From positions 248,001 through 312,000 of the forward strand of contig JADJQU010000001.1 of assembly GCA_016712565.1 (NCBI GenBank): a DNA stretch of 64,000 bases, in the 5' to 3' direction. The translations under genes were made by a program, and so were the position numbers. Below, in pieces: positions 42,633-52,208 of this stretch. Each line of letters begins with the position of its first letter. Position 1 is the stretch's first letter. The stretch is from Planctomycetota bacterium. GTDB lineage: Bacteria > Planctomycetota > UBA1135 > GCA-002686595. Under the pieces are notes generated by a model. It saw only the letters and a program-made list of their open reading frames with translations, had not been told where the DNA came from and ran no database searches.

Positions 42633-45047
42633 TCAGGGCGGGTACAGCATCGCCCGGGCGCGGGCCTCTTCGAACGACTGGAGGTCCGGGCCCCAGCCCT
42701 TCGCGATTTCGGCCAGGCTCGCGCCGGACTCCAAGCCCGCGAGCGTCGCCCGGTTGCGCAGCAGGCGGTCGATTTTTTCGAACTCGAAACCCGAGCCGAA
42801 CAGCTCGCGCAAGGTCCTGGCGATCGCAAGTCCGGCCTCCACCGGGCGCAGCCGCGCGCGATCCGTGACCGCCACGTGCACGCCGGAGCACTCCTGGCCG
42901 TGGAAGGTGCTCGATGTGGGCACGAAACGGATCGGCGTGAACTCGAGTCCGGGCAAGGCGAGGAGATTCAGGGCACGGGCCAGACGCGGACCGTCGATCC
43001 ACGGAGCTCCGAAGCGTTCGAAGGGCGCGTCGGTGCCGCGCCCCACGGAGACGTTGGTGGTTTCCAGCAGGGCGAGGCCCGGATAGAGCAGGGTCGCCGT
43101 GGGGTTGCGCAGGTTGGGACTCGGGTCGCGCCATTCGAGCCCGGTCTGGGCCCAGGTCATCGAGCGACGCCAGCCCTCGCAGGGAATCACGTCCAGTTCG
43201 ACCGCGATGCCGAAGCTGTCGCGGTTGAGTCGCGCGAGTTCTCCCAGGGTCAGGCCGTGCACCAGGGGAATAGGGCGGTAGGAGGTGAAGTCGAGCCGCC
43301 CCGCGTCCGCCAGGGGGCCCCAGGCGCCCGGGTTGGCCAGGGGCCCCAGGGGATCCGGCCGGTCGAGCACCAGGCAACGGACGCCGAGCTCACCGGCCGC
43401 CTCCAGGGCGAGGGCCAGGGTCGTCCCGTAGGTGTAGATCCGCGTGCCCACGTCCTGGAGGTCGATCACCAGGGTGTCCGCGCCCGCGAGCATGTCCGCG
43501 GTGGGCTTGCGCGCCTCGCCGTAGAGGCTGTGGACCGTGAGGCCGCTGGCCGGGTCGATTTCCTTGGCGATGGTGCCCTCGGCCCGCGCGCCCAGTCCGT
43601 GCTCCGGGGCCAGGATGCACACCAACGTGACGCCCTCCGCGCGCCGCAGGAGGTCGATGGTGCGCACGCCCGCGGACGTGCGACCGGTGTGGTTGGTGAG
43701 CAGTGCCACCCGGCGTCCGGAGAGGCGCGCGCAGCCCTCGCGCTCCAGGATGTCCGCGCCGGTGAGCACCGCCGGACCGGCCGCGCGAAACGCCCGGGCC
43801 GCCGCATGGGCCACGGCGCGGCGCAGGCCGCCCGCCTCGCCGCGTCCGTCGGGGTGAACGCGGTTGGAGAGCACCACCGCGAAACCGTCGCTCGCCGGAT
43901 CGAGCCACAGGGAGGTCCCGGTGAAGCCGCTGTGACCCGCGCTCACTCCGGCGGGAAAGAGCTCGCCGCCCACCGTGCCGTGGCCCGCGTCCAGTCCCAG
44001 GGTGCGTTCGCCGCCGCCCCCGGGCAGGGCTCGGGCCGTCAGCAGGGCCGCGGCGGAGTGGGGCGTCAACACGCGCCGGCCGTCCAGTTGACCCCCGCCC
44101 AGCACCATGCGACACCAGCGCGACACGTCGCTCGCCGTGGAGAAGAGTCCCGCGTGACCCGCGACGCCGCCCAGGGCGAAGGCGCGCGGGTCGTGGACCT
44201 CGCCGCGCATCCAGTGGACGGATCCATCCTCGGCGGTGCGCTGTTCCGTCGGCGCGCAGCGCGCCCGGAGGTCCGCGCCGGGAAGAAAGCCGCTGGAGCC
44301 CATGGCGAGGGGGGCGAAAATCTCCTCGCGGGCGAAGCGCTCGAGCGGCCTGCCGTCCAGGCGCTCCACCAGCTTGCCCAGGACCACGTAGCCCACGTCG
44401 CTATAAAAAAACTGCGCGCGCGGCGGCGCGGAGAGCTCCAGTTCGCAAATGCGTCGCCAGGCCTCCTCGGGGCCGTGGCGGTAGTCCGCCAGGGAGTTGT
44501 CGGCCACGAGCCCGCCCCAATGCCGCAGCAGGTCCTCGACGGTGATCGCCTGCTTGCCCCGCGCGCCGAACTCGGGGAGGTAGCGGGCCACGGGCGCGTC
44601 CAGCTCGAGCTTCCCGCGGTCCGCCAGGATCAGCACTCCGGTGGCGGTGGCGATGGGCTTGGTGAGCGAGGCCAGGTCGTAGAGCGTGTCGAGGGTCGCG
44701 GGCTCCCGCTCCGGAGCCAGGGTCCTGGCGCCGAAGGCCCCCTCGAACAGGATCCGTCCCCGGGCGCCGATCGTCACGACCGCGCCGGGAATCTGGCCCG
44801 CGGCCATGGCGCGCTCGACGGCGCCGCCGACCTCAACCGCCAGGGGCAGTGGCCCATCGCCGGCCGCGGCCGTCGTGATGGACGCGGGCTCCCGCGCCGC
44901 CGTGGGGAGAGCCGCCAGCCCCGCCAGCAGGACCGGGGCGAGCCACGTCGGCGCCCGAAACGGGCGTTGGGGGAGGCTCGCGCCGGCCGACCCCGCCGCC
45001 GCGCCGCTTCGAACCACGCACCCACGCCAAGACTGTGCAAGTCCCAT
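42633..45047 (-). CDS. Class C beta-lactamase-type serine hydrolase fused to NamZ-like (DUF1343) domain
   Basis: The protein is 804 aa. After a signal-like segment (about 33-51), residues 70-395 are a class C beta-lactamase/DD-peptidase fold with S-L-T-K (Ser127, Lys130), Y-S-D (about 220) and H-S-G in A-G-H-S-G-F-T-G (about 370). Residues about 405-800 match the DUF1343/NamZ exo-beta-N-acetylmuramidase family: V-A-L-L-T-N-H-T-G-R, L-A-P-E-H-G-L and D-L-Q-D-V-G-T-R-I-Y-T-Y. NamZ releases N-acetylmuramic acid from the non-reducing end of peptidoglycan chains. The fusion could process stem peptide and glycan together in cell-wall turnover. Export is likely from the N-terminus. Confidence 0.93.
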   Translation of the reverse strand: MGLAQSWRGCVVRSGAAAGSAGASLPQRPFRAPTWLAPVLLAGLAALPTAAREPASITTAAAGDGPLPLAVEVGGAVERAMAAGQIPGAVVTIGARGRILFEGAFGARTLAPEREPATLDTLYDLASLTKPIATATGVLILADRGKLELDAPVARYLPEFGARGKQAITVEDLLRHWGGLVADNSLADYRHGPEEAWRRICELELSAPPRAQFFYSDVGYVVLGKLVERLDGRPLERFAREEIFAPLAMGSSGFLPGADLRARCAPTEQRTAEDGSVHWMRGEVHDPRAFALGGVAGHAGLFSTASDVSRWCRMVLGGGQLDGRRVLTPHSAAALLTARALPGGGGERTLGLDAGHGTVGGELFPAGVSAGHSGFTGTSLWLDPASDGFAVVLSNRVHPDGRGEAGGLRRAVAHAAARAFRAAGPAVLTGADILEREGCARLSGRRVALLTNHTGRTSAGVRTIDLLRRAEGVTLVCILAPEHGLGARAEGTIAKEIDPASGLTVHSLYGEARKPTADMLAGADTLVIDLQDVGTRIYTYGTTLALALEAAGELGVRCLVLDRPDPLGPLANPGAWGPLADAGRLDFTSYRPIPLVHGLTLGELARLNRDSFGIAVELDVIPCEGWRRSMTWAQTGLEWRDPSPNLRNPTATLLYPGLALLETTNVSVGRGTDAPFERFGAPWIDGPRLARALNLLALPGLEFTPIRFVPTSSTFHGQECSGVHVAVTDRARLRPVEAGLAIARTLRELFGSGFEFEKIDRLLRNRATLAGLESGASLAEIAKGWGPDLQSFEEARARAMLYPP

Positions 45048-45231
45048 GGGCCGACGATCGTAGGGCCGGAATCGCTCCGGCGCCTCCGGTTACCGTCCGG
45101 GGAAGTTCGGCTACGATTTCAGCGTGTTCGCCTTGTTCAGCGGGGACGATTCACTCGGAAACGGGTCCAGAAGCGCCTCGGCCCCTCGATCGGGGCTCCC
45201 GTCGCGGCCGCGCGACTCCGTTCGCAGGGCG

Positions 45232-47703
45232 ATGCCGGCGCGGATCCTCAGGTTGGCGTGGGCGGTGCTCGGGTGCGTCGGTCCGCTGACGGCCCAGGCT
45301 CCCGCCGTCCCGATCCCCACGGAGCCCTTCGTCGAGAACCGCGGCCAGTGGGCCGAGTCCGTGCGCTTCGCCGCGCGGGGCCCCGGTTGGCGCGCGGCGG
45401 TGGAGGCCCACGGCTGGCGCCTGGCGTTGCCGGGTCCCGAGGGGCGGGCCTGCGTCGTGCGCTTCGATCTCGCCGGCGTGGTCGGCGACCCGCAAGACCC
45501 GTTCGACGCTCTCGGCCCCGCGCCCGCGGGGCCCCGTGGCGAGTTCCCCGGCGGGGCGCCGAGCCACTACTTCGGCCGGGAGCGCAGCGGCGTGGGCGCG
45601 CGCTCCTTCCAACGCCTGCGCTGGCGCACCCGGGCTCCGGGCGTCGAGCTGGTGTTGCGCTGCGAGGACCAGCGTCTGGAGTACGACCTGGAGCTGGAAC
45701 CCGACGCCCTGCCCGATTCCCTGGAGTTCGAGGTGGAGGGCGGCCGCCTGCTCGACGTGGCCCCCGACGGCTCCCTGCCGATTTCCACGCCCCTGGGGGA
45801 ATTGCGCCAGTCGCCACCGCGTGCCTTCGAAGTGGGCCCCGACGGAACGCGCCACGAGTGCCGCGCCCGCTTCGTGCGACGGGGGGAAACGCGTTTCGGT
45901 TTCGCCCTGGAGGAGCGCCGCGGCGGCCTCCCCCTGGTGATCGACCCGGCCCTGGTGTGGTCCACCTACATCGGCGGGAACACGGCCCAAAGCGTGCGCG
46001 CCATCGCGGACAGCGGCGGCGGCGCCCTGATCGCCGGCAGCACCGAGTCGGCCGATTTTCCGATCACTCCCGGCGTGTTCGACCCGAACTTCAATGGGGG
46101 AACCGACGCCTTCGTGTCGGCCCTGGACGGCCAGGGTCGGCTGTTGTGGTCCACGTTCCTCGGCGGGACGGGCGTGGATGTGGCCCATGCCCTGGTCCGC
46201 GACGGCCTGGGCGCGGTGACGGTCGCGGGCACGACTCGCTCGGGGGACTTCCCGGCCACGTCGGGGGCCTTCGACACCAACCTGGGCGGAGTCAGCGACG
46301 GATTCGTGGCGCGGCTCTCGGCGAACGGGGCCCAACTGCAGTGGTGCACGTACCTGGGCGGCGCCAAACACGACGAGTTGCTGGCGCTGTTCGTCGACAG
46401 CCTGGGCCGAGCCACCGTGGGCGGCTGGAGCACGAGCTTCGACGCGCCGGTGACGCCGGGGACCTACGGTCAGCAACTGGCACCCGGGACCACCGCCGAC
46501 GGCTACCTGGCGCGCCTCTCGGCGAGCGGCGCCGCGCTGGTGTTCGGCAGCTACCTGGGCGGCGCGTCGGTGGACCAGGTGCGCGCCCTGGCGCCGGTCA
46601 GCGCGGATCCTTCCGCGGCGTTCCTCGCCGGAGGCTCCACGTCCTCGGCGGATTTCCCCCACACCCTCGGCGGTCCCCAGGGCGGCGAGGACGGCTTCGT
46701 GACGCGCCTGGACGGCGGCGCGACCCAGTTGGATTTCTCCGCCTTTCTCGGAGGATCGGGCAACGATCAGGTCTTCGCGGTGGCGGCGGACGGGAACTCC
46801 GCGGCCCTGGCCGCGGGCCGCACCGAGAGTCCGGACATGCCCACCACCGCGGGCGTGCCAGGCCCGAACTTCGGGGGCGCGGCCGATGGTTTCCTGGCGC
46901 GACTCGGATCCGCGGGGGCGCTGCTCGAGAGCTCCTATCTGGGCGGCGCCGGTTTGGATGAGGTGCTGTGCCTCGCCTACCACAAGGACGGCGCGTTGTT
47001 CGCCGCGGGCTGGACCGACTCCAGTGATTTCCCGGTGACGGCCGGTGCCTTCGATCGGCTGCTCAACATCCCCGCGCAGTCTTTCGGCGGCGATGCCTTC
47101 GTGGTGCGGGCGGCGGCGGACCTCTCGACCTTGGACTACGCCACCTACGTCGGCGCGGCGGGTGACGAGCGCGCCCTCGCCCTGGCTGTCGTGGATCGGG
47201 ATACGGTCCTGCTGGCCGGAGAAACCGACAGCTTCTTCTTTCCCACCACGCCCGGGGCCCACCGCACCTCGCGGGGCGTGCTGGCGACCCTCGAGGGCTT
47301 CGCCACGCGATTGGATCTGCTGCGCCACCCGGTGGCCTACGGCGTGGGCAAGCTGAATTCCGCGGGCGCCAGCCCCGTCCTGCGCTGGACGGGCTTCCCG
47401 AGCGTCGCGGATCAGAATTTTGTCTTCGCCCTCGACGGCGGAATTCCCAACCAACCCGCGGTCGTGTTCATGGGCAAGAGCCCCGCGAACCAGCCGTTCC
47501 TGGGCGGCACCCTGTACGTGTCGCCGCCCGTGAAGCGCATCGGTGCCCAACCCCTGGACTTCGTGGGCTACGCGGAATTCCCCTTCACGCTGGGGTCCGC
47601 CTTCATCGGCACGTCGATCTTCGCCCAGGGCTGGTTCAAGGATCCCTGGGATCCCCAGTCGTGCGGTCTGTCGAACGGCCTGGAGGTGACCGTTCACCCC
47701 TGA
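45232..47703 (+). CDS. Secreted SBBP-type beta-propeller protein with divergent C-terminal module
   Basis: The protein is 823 aa from ATG 45232 with a signal peptide to about residue 22. The N-terminal 220 residues begin E-N-R-G-Q-W, the pattern of the domain preceding SBBP (seven-bladed beta-propeller) repeats. Residues about 240-690 are repeats of the kind Y-I-G-G-N-T, D-A-F-V-S-A-L, F-L-G-G-T-G-V-D. The last 120 residues are a divergent form of the shared module (Y-G-V-G-K-L-N-S-A-G, then P-F-L-G-G-T-L-Y). It ends 10 bases inside the convergent small membrane gene. Extracellular location is likely; the ligand is unknown. Confidence 0.9.
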   Translation: MPARILRLAWAVLGCVGPLTAQAPAVPIPTEPFVENRGQWAESVRFAARGPGWRAAVEAHGWRLALPGPEGRACVVRFDLAGVVGDPQDPFDALGPAPAGPRGEFPGGAPSHYFGRERSGVGARSFQRLRWRTRAPGVELVLRCEDQRLEYDLELEPDALPDSLEFEVEGGRLLDVAPDGSLPISTPLGELRQSPPRAFEVGPDGTRHECRARFVRRGETRFGFALEERRGGLPLVIDPALVWSTYIGGNTAQSVRAIADSGGGALIAGSTESADFPITPGVFDPNFNGGTDAFVSALDGQGRLLWSTFLGGTGVDVAHALVRDGLGAVTVAGTTRSGDFPATSGAFDTNLGGVSDGFVARLSANGAQLQWCTYLGGAKHDELLALFVDSLGRATVGGWSTSFDAPVTPGTYGQQLAPGTTADGYLARLSASGAALVFGSYLGGASVDQVRALAPVSADPSAAFLAGGSTSSADFPHTLGGPQGGEDGFVTRLDGGATQLDFSAFLGGSGNDQVFAVAADGNSAALAAGRTESPDMPTTAGVPGPNFGGAADGFLARLGSAGALLESSYLGGAGLDEVLCLAYHKDGALFAAGWTDSSDFPVTAGAFDRLLNIPAQSFGGDAFVVRAAADLSTLDYATYVGAAGDERALALAVVDRDTVLLAGETDSFFFPTTPGAHRTSRGVLATLEGFATRLDLLRHPVAYGVGKLNSAGASPVLRWTGFPSVADQNFVFALDGGIPNQPAVVFMGKSPANQPFLGGTLYVSPPVKRIGAQPLDFVGYAEFPFTLGSAFIGTSIFAQGWFKDPWDPQSCGLSNGLEVTVHP

Positions 47704-48107
47704 GGGCCAGAGGACAGGTCCGGCGGCCGGCGGGCAGGGGACGAGCCCGGGTTCGCCCGCACCAGGGAGGCGGCGCCGCGCTCCGACGGCCGGGGCACCA
47801 CGATCAGGCGCAGGCGCATCGGCAGGCCGCGGGCCATCCACAACCGCAGGGGACACCAGGCCAGTGCGCCGAGGACGGCCGAGGAGAGACCCAGGGAGAT
47901 CGGCACGCCGATCAACGTGGCGAACCACCCCTGGAGCTTGACTCCGAGGAACCCGATCTGGATGCCCTCGAAGCCGGCGAGCGTGCCCAAGGTGCAGACC
48001 ACGCCGACCAGCGAGCCCGCAGCGATTCCCACCCGGCCTCCCCATTCCACCAGGCTGCGGAAGGGAATCTCACGCACGAGCAATGTCCGGTCGGCGGTTT
48101 CTTGCAT
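47694..48107 (-). CDS. Small two-TM protein downstream of the oxidoreductase operon
   Basis: The protein is 137 aa from ATG 48107. Two hydrophobic helices (G-I-A-A-G-S-L-V-G-V-V-C-T-L-G-T-L-A-G at about 28-48 and F-A-T-L-I-G-V-P-I-S-L-G-L-S-S-A-V-L-G at about 63-85) resemble the DUF3566-like small membrane proteins in layout only. The C-terminus is Pro/Arg/Ser-rich. It follows the FAD-oxidoreductase stop by about 150 bases and overlaps the beta-propeller stop by 10 bases. Its function is unknown. Confidence 0.75.
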   Translation of the reverse strand: MQETADRTLLVREIPFRSLVEWGGRVGIAAGSLVGVVCTLGTLAGFEGIQIGFLGVKLQGWFATLIGVPISLGLSSAVLGALAWCPLRLWMARGLPMRLRLIVVPRPSERGAASLVRANPGSSPARRPPDLSSGPQG

Positions 48108-48256
48108 GGGTGGTCCGTGGGGGGGGCCGGCGCCGAGCGAGTGTCCCGCCGCGCCGCCTCGGTGTCCAGGCAGGCCGCCTGGGCACCGACTTCTGTCGCG
48201 ATCCTGGGCGCGCCCGCCCACGCTGGCCCTGGCGACGGGAGTCTTCTCGCGGACGG

Positions 48257-49894
48257 CTAGGTGTCCTCGGGCACCATCTCGATCGCTCCACAGGGGCATT
48301 CCTTGGCGCAGACGCCGCAGCCCTTGCAGTAGTCGTAGTCGAAGCGAAAGCGCAGGCCCGTGCCCAGCTTGATCACGGCGTTGTCCGGGCACACGCCGTA
48401 GCAGTTGTCGCACTCGAAGCAGTTGCCGCAGGAGAGGCAGCGGCGCGCCTCGAACAGGGCGTTCTCCTCCGTCAGGCCGCCCTGGATTTCGTCGAAGCTC
48501 GACGTGCGGCGCGCCAACTCCAGTTGCGGAGCCACCGTCTTCGGCGCGTCGGAGTAGTACCAGGTGTTCAGGCTCTCGAAGCTCGCCAGGGCGTGCTTGG
48601 GCGGGGCGACCAGTGGCGTGTTGCGCAACCAGGCGTCGATGTGGCGCGCGGCCTTCTTGCCGTGTCCCACGGCCACCGTCACGTTGCGCAGGGCGGGCAC
48701 CATGTCGCCGCCGGCGAAGACGCCCGGGCGGCCGGTCATCATCGTGGCCGGGTCGACCTGGACCACGCCGTCGTCCACCACCAGGCCGGGCACGCCCTCC
48801 AGCAGCGACAGGTCCGCTTCCTGGCCCAGGGCGAGCACCAGGGAATCCGCTTCGAGGGTCTCGAACTCGCCGGTGGGCACCGGCGAGCCCTGCGAGTCGA
48901 GGGTCATCTTCTCGATCGTCAACGCGCCCGCGTCGGCGCGCTTGATGGTCGAGAGCCACTTGACCATCACGCCCTCCTCCAGCGCTTCCTGCACCTCGAA
49001 GTCGTGGGCCGGCATCTTCTCGCGCGTGCGCCGGTAGACGATGATCGCCTCGGTGGCGCCCAGGCGTTTTGCCGTGCGCGCCATGTCGATGGCGGTGTTG
49101 CCGCCGCCGTAGACCACCACGCGCCGCCCGAGCATCGGCTGCTCCGCGGCTTTGGCGCCTTCCATGGAGCGCAGCACCGAGACGGCATCGAGGATGCGCG
49201 CGGAGTCCACGGCTGGAATGTAGGCACGCTTGGCCAGGTGAGCGCCCACCGCCAGGAAGGCCCCATCGAAGTCGCCCCGCCGCAGGGTTTCCTCCAGGCT
49301 CTGGACCTTGGCGTTCAACTCGACCACGACGCCCATGTCCAGCAGGCGCTGCATCTCGCCGTCGAGCACGTCCCGCGGCAGGCGGTACTTGGGAATGCCG
49401 AAGCGCATCATGCCGCCCATCAGCGGGCCCGCTTCCTTGACCGTCACGCGGTGGCCGAGGCGCCGCAGGTGGTAGGCCGCGGACATGCCCGACGGCCCGG
49501 CGCCGACGACCAGCACGTGCTTCCCGGATTCCACGTCGGGCCGGTCGAAGCGCCAACCCCGGCGCAGGGCCTCGTCGCCCAGGAAGCGCTCGACGGAGTT
49601 GATGCCCACGGCGCTGTCCAGCTGGGCGCGGTTGCAGGCGCTTTCGCAGGTGTGGTAGCAGACGCGGCCCATGATCGCGGGGAAGGGATTGTCCGCGGTC
49701 AGGTGCCGCCAGGCGGCTTCGTAGTCGCCGCTCTCGGCGTGGTAGAGCCAGCCCTGGATGTTCTCGCCCGCCGGGCATTGGGCGTTGCAGGGCGGCAGGC
49801 GGTCCACGTAGACCGGTCGCTCGCTGCGCCAGGAGCCGGTCTTGTTGGCCAGGGACGAGCCGGGATCGAGCGTGATGGCGAAGGGCTTCTGCAT
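48257..49894 (-). CDS. FAD/NAD(P)-dependent oxidoreductase with N- and C-terminal Fe-S domains (glutamate-synthase small-subunit type)
   Basis: The protein is 545 aa. The N-terminal Fe-S region has C-N-A-Q-C-P-A-G and later C-Y-H-T-C-E-S-A-C. Two dinucleotide folds follow: V-V-G-A-G-P-S-G-M-S-A-A-Y (about 112) for FAD and V-Y-G-G-G-N-T-A-I-D-M-A (about 240) for NAD(P)H. The C-terminus is a 2[4Fe-4S] ferredoxin (C-x2-C-x2-C-x2-C-x3-C-P, then C-K-G-C-G-V-C-A-K-E-C-P). Placed directly behind the alpha and beta subunits, it probably passes electrons between the 2-oxoacid:ferredoxin enzyme and NAD(P)H and replaces the delta (ferredoxin) subunit. The ATG at 49894 lies one base from the beta-subunit stop. 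Confidence 0.92.
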   Translation of the reverse strand: MQKPFAITLDPGSSLANKTGSWRSERPVYVDRLPPCNAQCPAGENIQGWLYHAESGDYEAAWRHLTADNPFPAIMGRVCYHTCESACNRAQLDSAVGINSVERFLGDEALRRGWRFDRPDVESGKHVLVVGAGPSGMSAAYHLRRLGHRVTVKEAGPLMGGMMRFGIPKYRLPRDVLDGEMQRLLDMGVVVELNAKVQSLEETLRRGDFDGAFLAVGAHLAKRAYIPAVDSARILDAVSVLRSMEGAKAAEQPMLGRRVVVYGGGNTAIDMARTAKRLGATEAIIVYRRTREKMPAHDFEVQEALEEGVMVKWLSTIKRADAGALTIEKMTLDSQGSPVPTGEFETLEADSLVLALGQEADLSLLEGVPGLVVDDGVVQVDPATMMTGRPGVFAGGDMVPALRNVTVAVGHGKKAARHIDAWLRNTPLVAPPKHALASFESLNTWYYSDAPKTVAPQLELARRTSSFDEIQGGLTEENALFEARRCLSCGNCFECDNCYGVCPDNAVIKLGTGLRFRFDYDYCKGCGVCAKECPCGAIEMVPEDT

Positions 49895-49895
49895 G

Positions 49896-50953
49896 TCAGG
49901 CCTGCGCTTCCTCCAGGAGGCCGAAGCGACGGATGTTGCGATCCGCCTGGGCCTGGATGCGCGCCACGAGGTCCGGGCGGCCCGGCGAACCGAACAGGTG
50001 CGCGAAGCGTTTCTGGGGCTTCAGGTAGTCTTCCACGGGCACCCGGCGGCGGATGCGCGTCACGCCGGTGATCTCGCCGTTCTCGGCCTCGAACTCGGGG
50101 AACAACCCGGTTTCGCGGGCCAACCGAGCCAGCCGGATCGTGTCGGAACTCGCGGCGCCCCAGCCCAGGGGGCAGGGCACCATGACGTGCAGGTAGCGCG
50201 CTCCGCGAATGGCCATGGCCTTGAAGACCTTGGCCTCCAGGTCGCGCAGATCGGCCACGGTGGCGGTGGCCACGTAGGGAATTCCGTGGGCCATGGCGAT
50301 CAGCGGGACGTTCTTGCCCTGGCCGAAGGGCGCGCCCGGTTCGGCGCCCAGGGGCAGCGTGGTCGCGGTGCGCGCGGCCGGCGGCGTGGCCGAGCTGCGC
50401 TGCACGCCCGTGTTCATGTAGGCCTCGTTGTCGTAGCAGATGTAGAGCACGTCGTCGCCGCGCTCGAACATGCCCGAGAGGCAGCCGAAGCCGATGTCGG
50501 TGGTGCCGCCGTCGCCGCCCTGGGCGATCACGCGCACGTCGCAGCCTTGCCCTTGACCTTCAGCGCGGCCGCGATGCCCGTGCCCACCGCCGCCACGTTG
50601 CCGAACAGCGAGTGGATCCAGGGCAGTTGCCAGGAAGTCTCGGGATAGGGGGTGGAGAACACCTCCAGGCATCCGGTGGCGTTGGCCGCGATCAGCTTGC
50701 CGCCCGTGGCGCGCATGGCCGCATCCACGGCATAGCGCGCGCCCAGGGCCTCGCCGCAGCCCTGGCAGGCGCGGTGGCCGGAATTGAGCGAGTTGTCGCG
50801 CGTGACGGAGGACTGCACGCTGCGGTCCTGGGGCGCCAGCAGGCGGTTCCCGACCGTGAACGTGCCGGTCTGATAGAACTTGCCCGGCGCCGTGTCGCCG
50901 GCTTCCGGCGGGTTTTCCGCGCCAGGGCCCGTGACGGGAAGGGGAGCTCCCAT
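49896..50953 (-). pseudogene. porB: 2-oxoacid (pyruvate):ferredoxin oxidoreductase beta subunit, one-base frameshift
   Basis: This is the TPP-binding subunit. The first frame (50953 to about 50546) has [13 protein letters not shown] near residue 58 and [11 protein letters not shown]. It dead-ends after [11 protein letters not shown]. The second frame resumes with [17 protein letters not shown] (the magnesium/TPP loop) and runs to 49896. Adding one G in the coding-strand GG at 50546-50545 gives a continuous [11 protein letters not shown]. It belongs to the operon order gamma, alpha, beta, oxidoreductase. As the neighbours are intact, a sequencing deletion is the simplest explanation. Restored length is about 352 aa, close to related beta subunits with an extension. 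Confidence 0.9.
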
Positions 50954-50954
50954 G

Positions 50955-52208
50955 TCAATGCACTTTCGAGGCGACGGTGCCCACGTCGCGCAGCAGGTTT
51001 TCCGCGATCGGACCGCTGCGGCGCACGGCGCGCTCGCGCTCGAGCTGGCGGTCCACCAGGCCCTGGTCGAGGTCCAGGAAGGTCAGGTCGGGGAGCTCGT
51101 CGCGCAGGGCGCGGGCGAGCACGCACAGCAGCGAGTCCTTGGTGATCGCGCGTCCCCCCAGGCCCGCCACCACGGTGGAGCCGCGCAAGGCGAGGCCCGC
51201 GACGGCCAGCCGCACATCGGTGGACACCACGCCTCCCAGGCCCACGGAGAAGCTCTTTTCGAGCACCACCACGCGCTTCGCCGGGGAGAGCGCCGCGCGC
51301 AGGGCCTCCAGGGGGAACGGCCGGAAGCTCGCGATGCCGAGCACGCCGATGGGCACCCCCGCGGCGCGCAGCTCGTCCACGGTGTCCTTCAACGTGCCGA
51401 GCACCGAGCCCAGCGCGATCACGACGGTCTCCGCGTCCTCCATGCGGTAGGGGTGCAGGAGCCCGCCCGAGTCGCGGCCGAAGCGCGCCCGGAACTCCGC
51501 CGCGATCTCCGGAATGCGCTCCAGGGCCATCCGTTGCTTCTTGTGGGCCAGGTAGCGCACCTCCATGAACGCCTCGGGTCCCACCATGGCGCCGATGGAC
51601 ACAGGTTCGTTGGGGTCGAGCACCTGGCGCGGCTCGTAGGGCGGCAGGAAGGCGTCCACCTCCGCCTGGGAGGGGATCGAGACGCGCTCGTAGGCATGGG
51701 TCAGGATGAAGCCGTCCATGCAGACCATGACCGGCATCGACAATTCCTCGGCCAGCTTGAAGGCCTGGAGGTGCAGGTCGAGGGCCTCCTGGTTCGACTC
51801 GGCGAAGAGCTGGAGCCAGCCGCAGTCGCGCTGGCTCATGGAATCGGAGTGGTCGTTCCAGATGTTGATCGGCGCCCCGATGGCGCGGTTGGCGACCGTC
51901 ATCACGATCGGCAGGCCCAGGCCCGAGGCGTTGTAGACGGCCTCGGCCATGAACAGCAGGCCCTGGCTCGCCGTGGCGGTGTAGCTGCGGGCGCCCGCCG
52001 CGGAGGCCCCGATGGCCACGCTCATGGCGGCGAACTCGCTTTCGACGTTGATGAACTCACAGGGCGAAAGCGCGCCGCTCCGCACCAGCTCGCCCAGGCC
52101 CTCGACGATGTGGGTCTGGGGCGAGATCGGATAGGCGCAGATCACCTCCGGCCGGCACAGGGCCACCGCGCGGGCGACCGCGACCGAGCCTTCAATTTGC
52201 TCGAGCAT
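50955..52208 (-). CDS. porA: 2-oxoacid (pyruvate):ferredoxin oxidoreductase alpha subunit
   Basis: The 417-aa protein opens [26 protein letters not shown], the N-terminal domain signature of PorA-type subunits. It also has [10 protein letters not shown] (about 50), [11 protein letters not shown] (about 75), and a C-terminal [12 protein letters not shown] (about 330). The complex decarboxylates pyruvate (or another 2-oxoacid) to acyl-CoA with reduction of ferredoxin. Its start overlaps the gamma-subunit stop by 17 bases. The beta subunit follows after one base. Confidence 0.95.
   Translation of the reverse strand: MLEQIEGSVAVARAVALCRPEVICAYPISPQTHIVEGLGELVRSGALSPCEFINVESEFAAMSVAIGASAAGARSYTATASQGLLFMAEAVYNASGLGLPIVMTVANRAIGAPINIWNDHSDSMSQRDCGWLQLFAESNQEALDLHLQAFKLAEELSMPVMVCMDGFILTHAYERVSIPSQAEVDAFLPPYEPRQVLDPNEPVSIGAMVGPEAFMEVRYLAHKKQRMALERIPEIAAEFRARFGRDSGGLLHPYRMEDAETVVIALGSVLGTLKDTVDELRAAGVPIGVLGIASFRPFPLEALRAALSPAKRVVVLEKSFSVGLGGVVSTDVRLAVAGLALRGSTVVAGLGGRAITKDSLLCVLARALRDELPDLTFLDLDQGLVDRQLERERAVRRSGPIAENLLRDVGTVASKVH

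Noticed and set aside
42558..46961. Open frame of 1467 codons on the plus strand
   Set aside because: It is antisense to the serine hydrolase-NamZ gene and out of frame with the beta-propeller gene; low-complexity translation.
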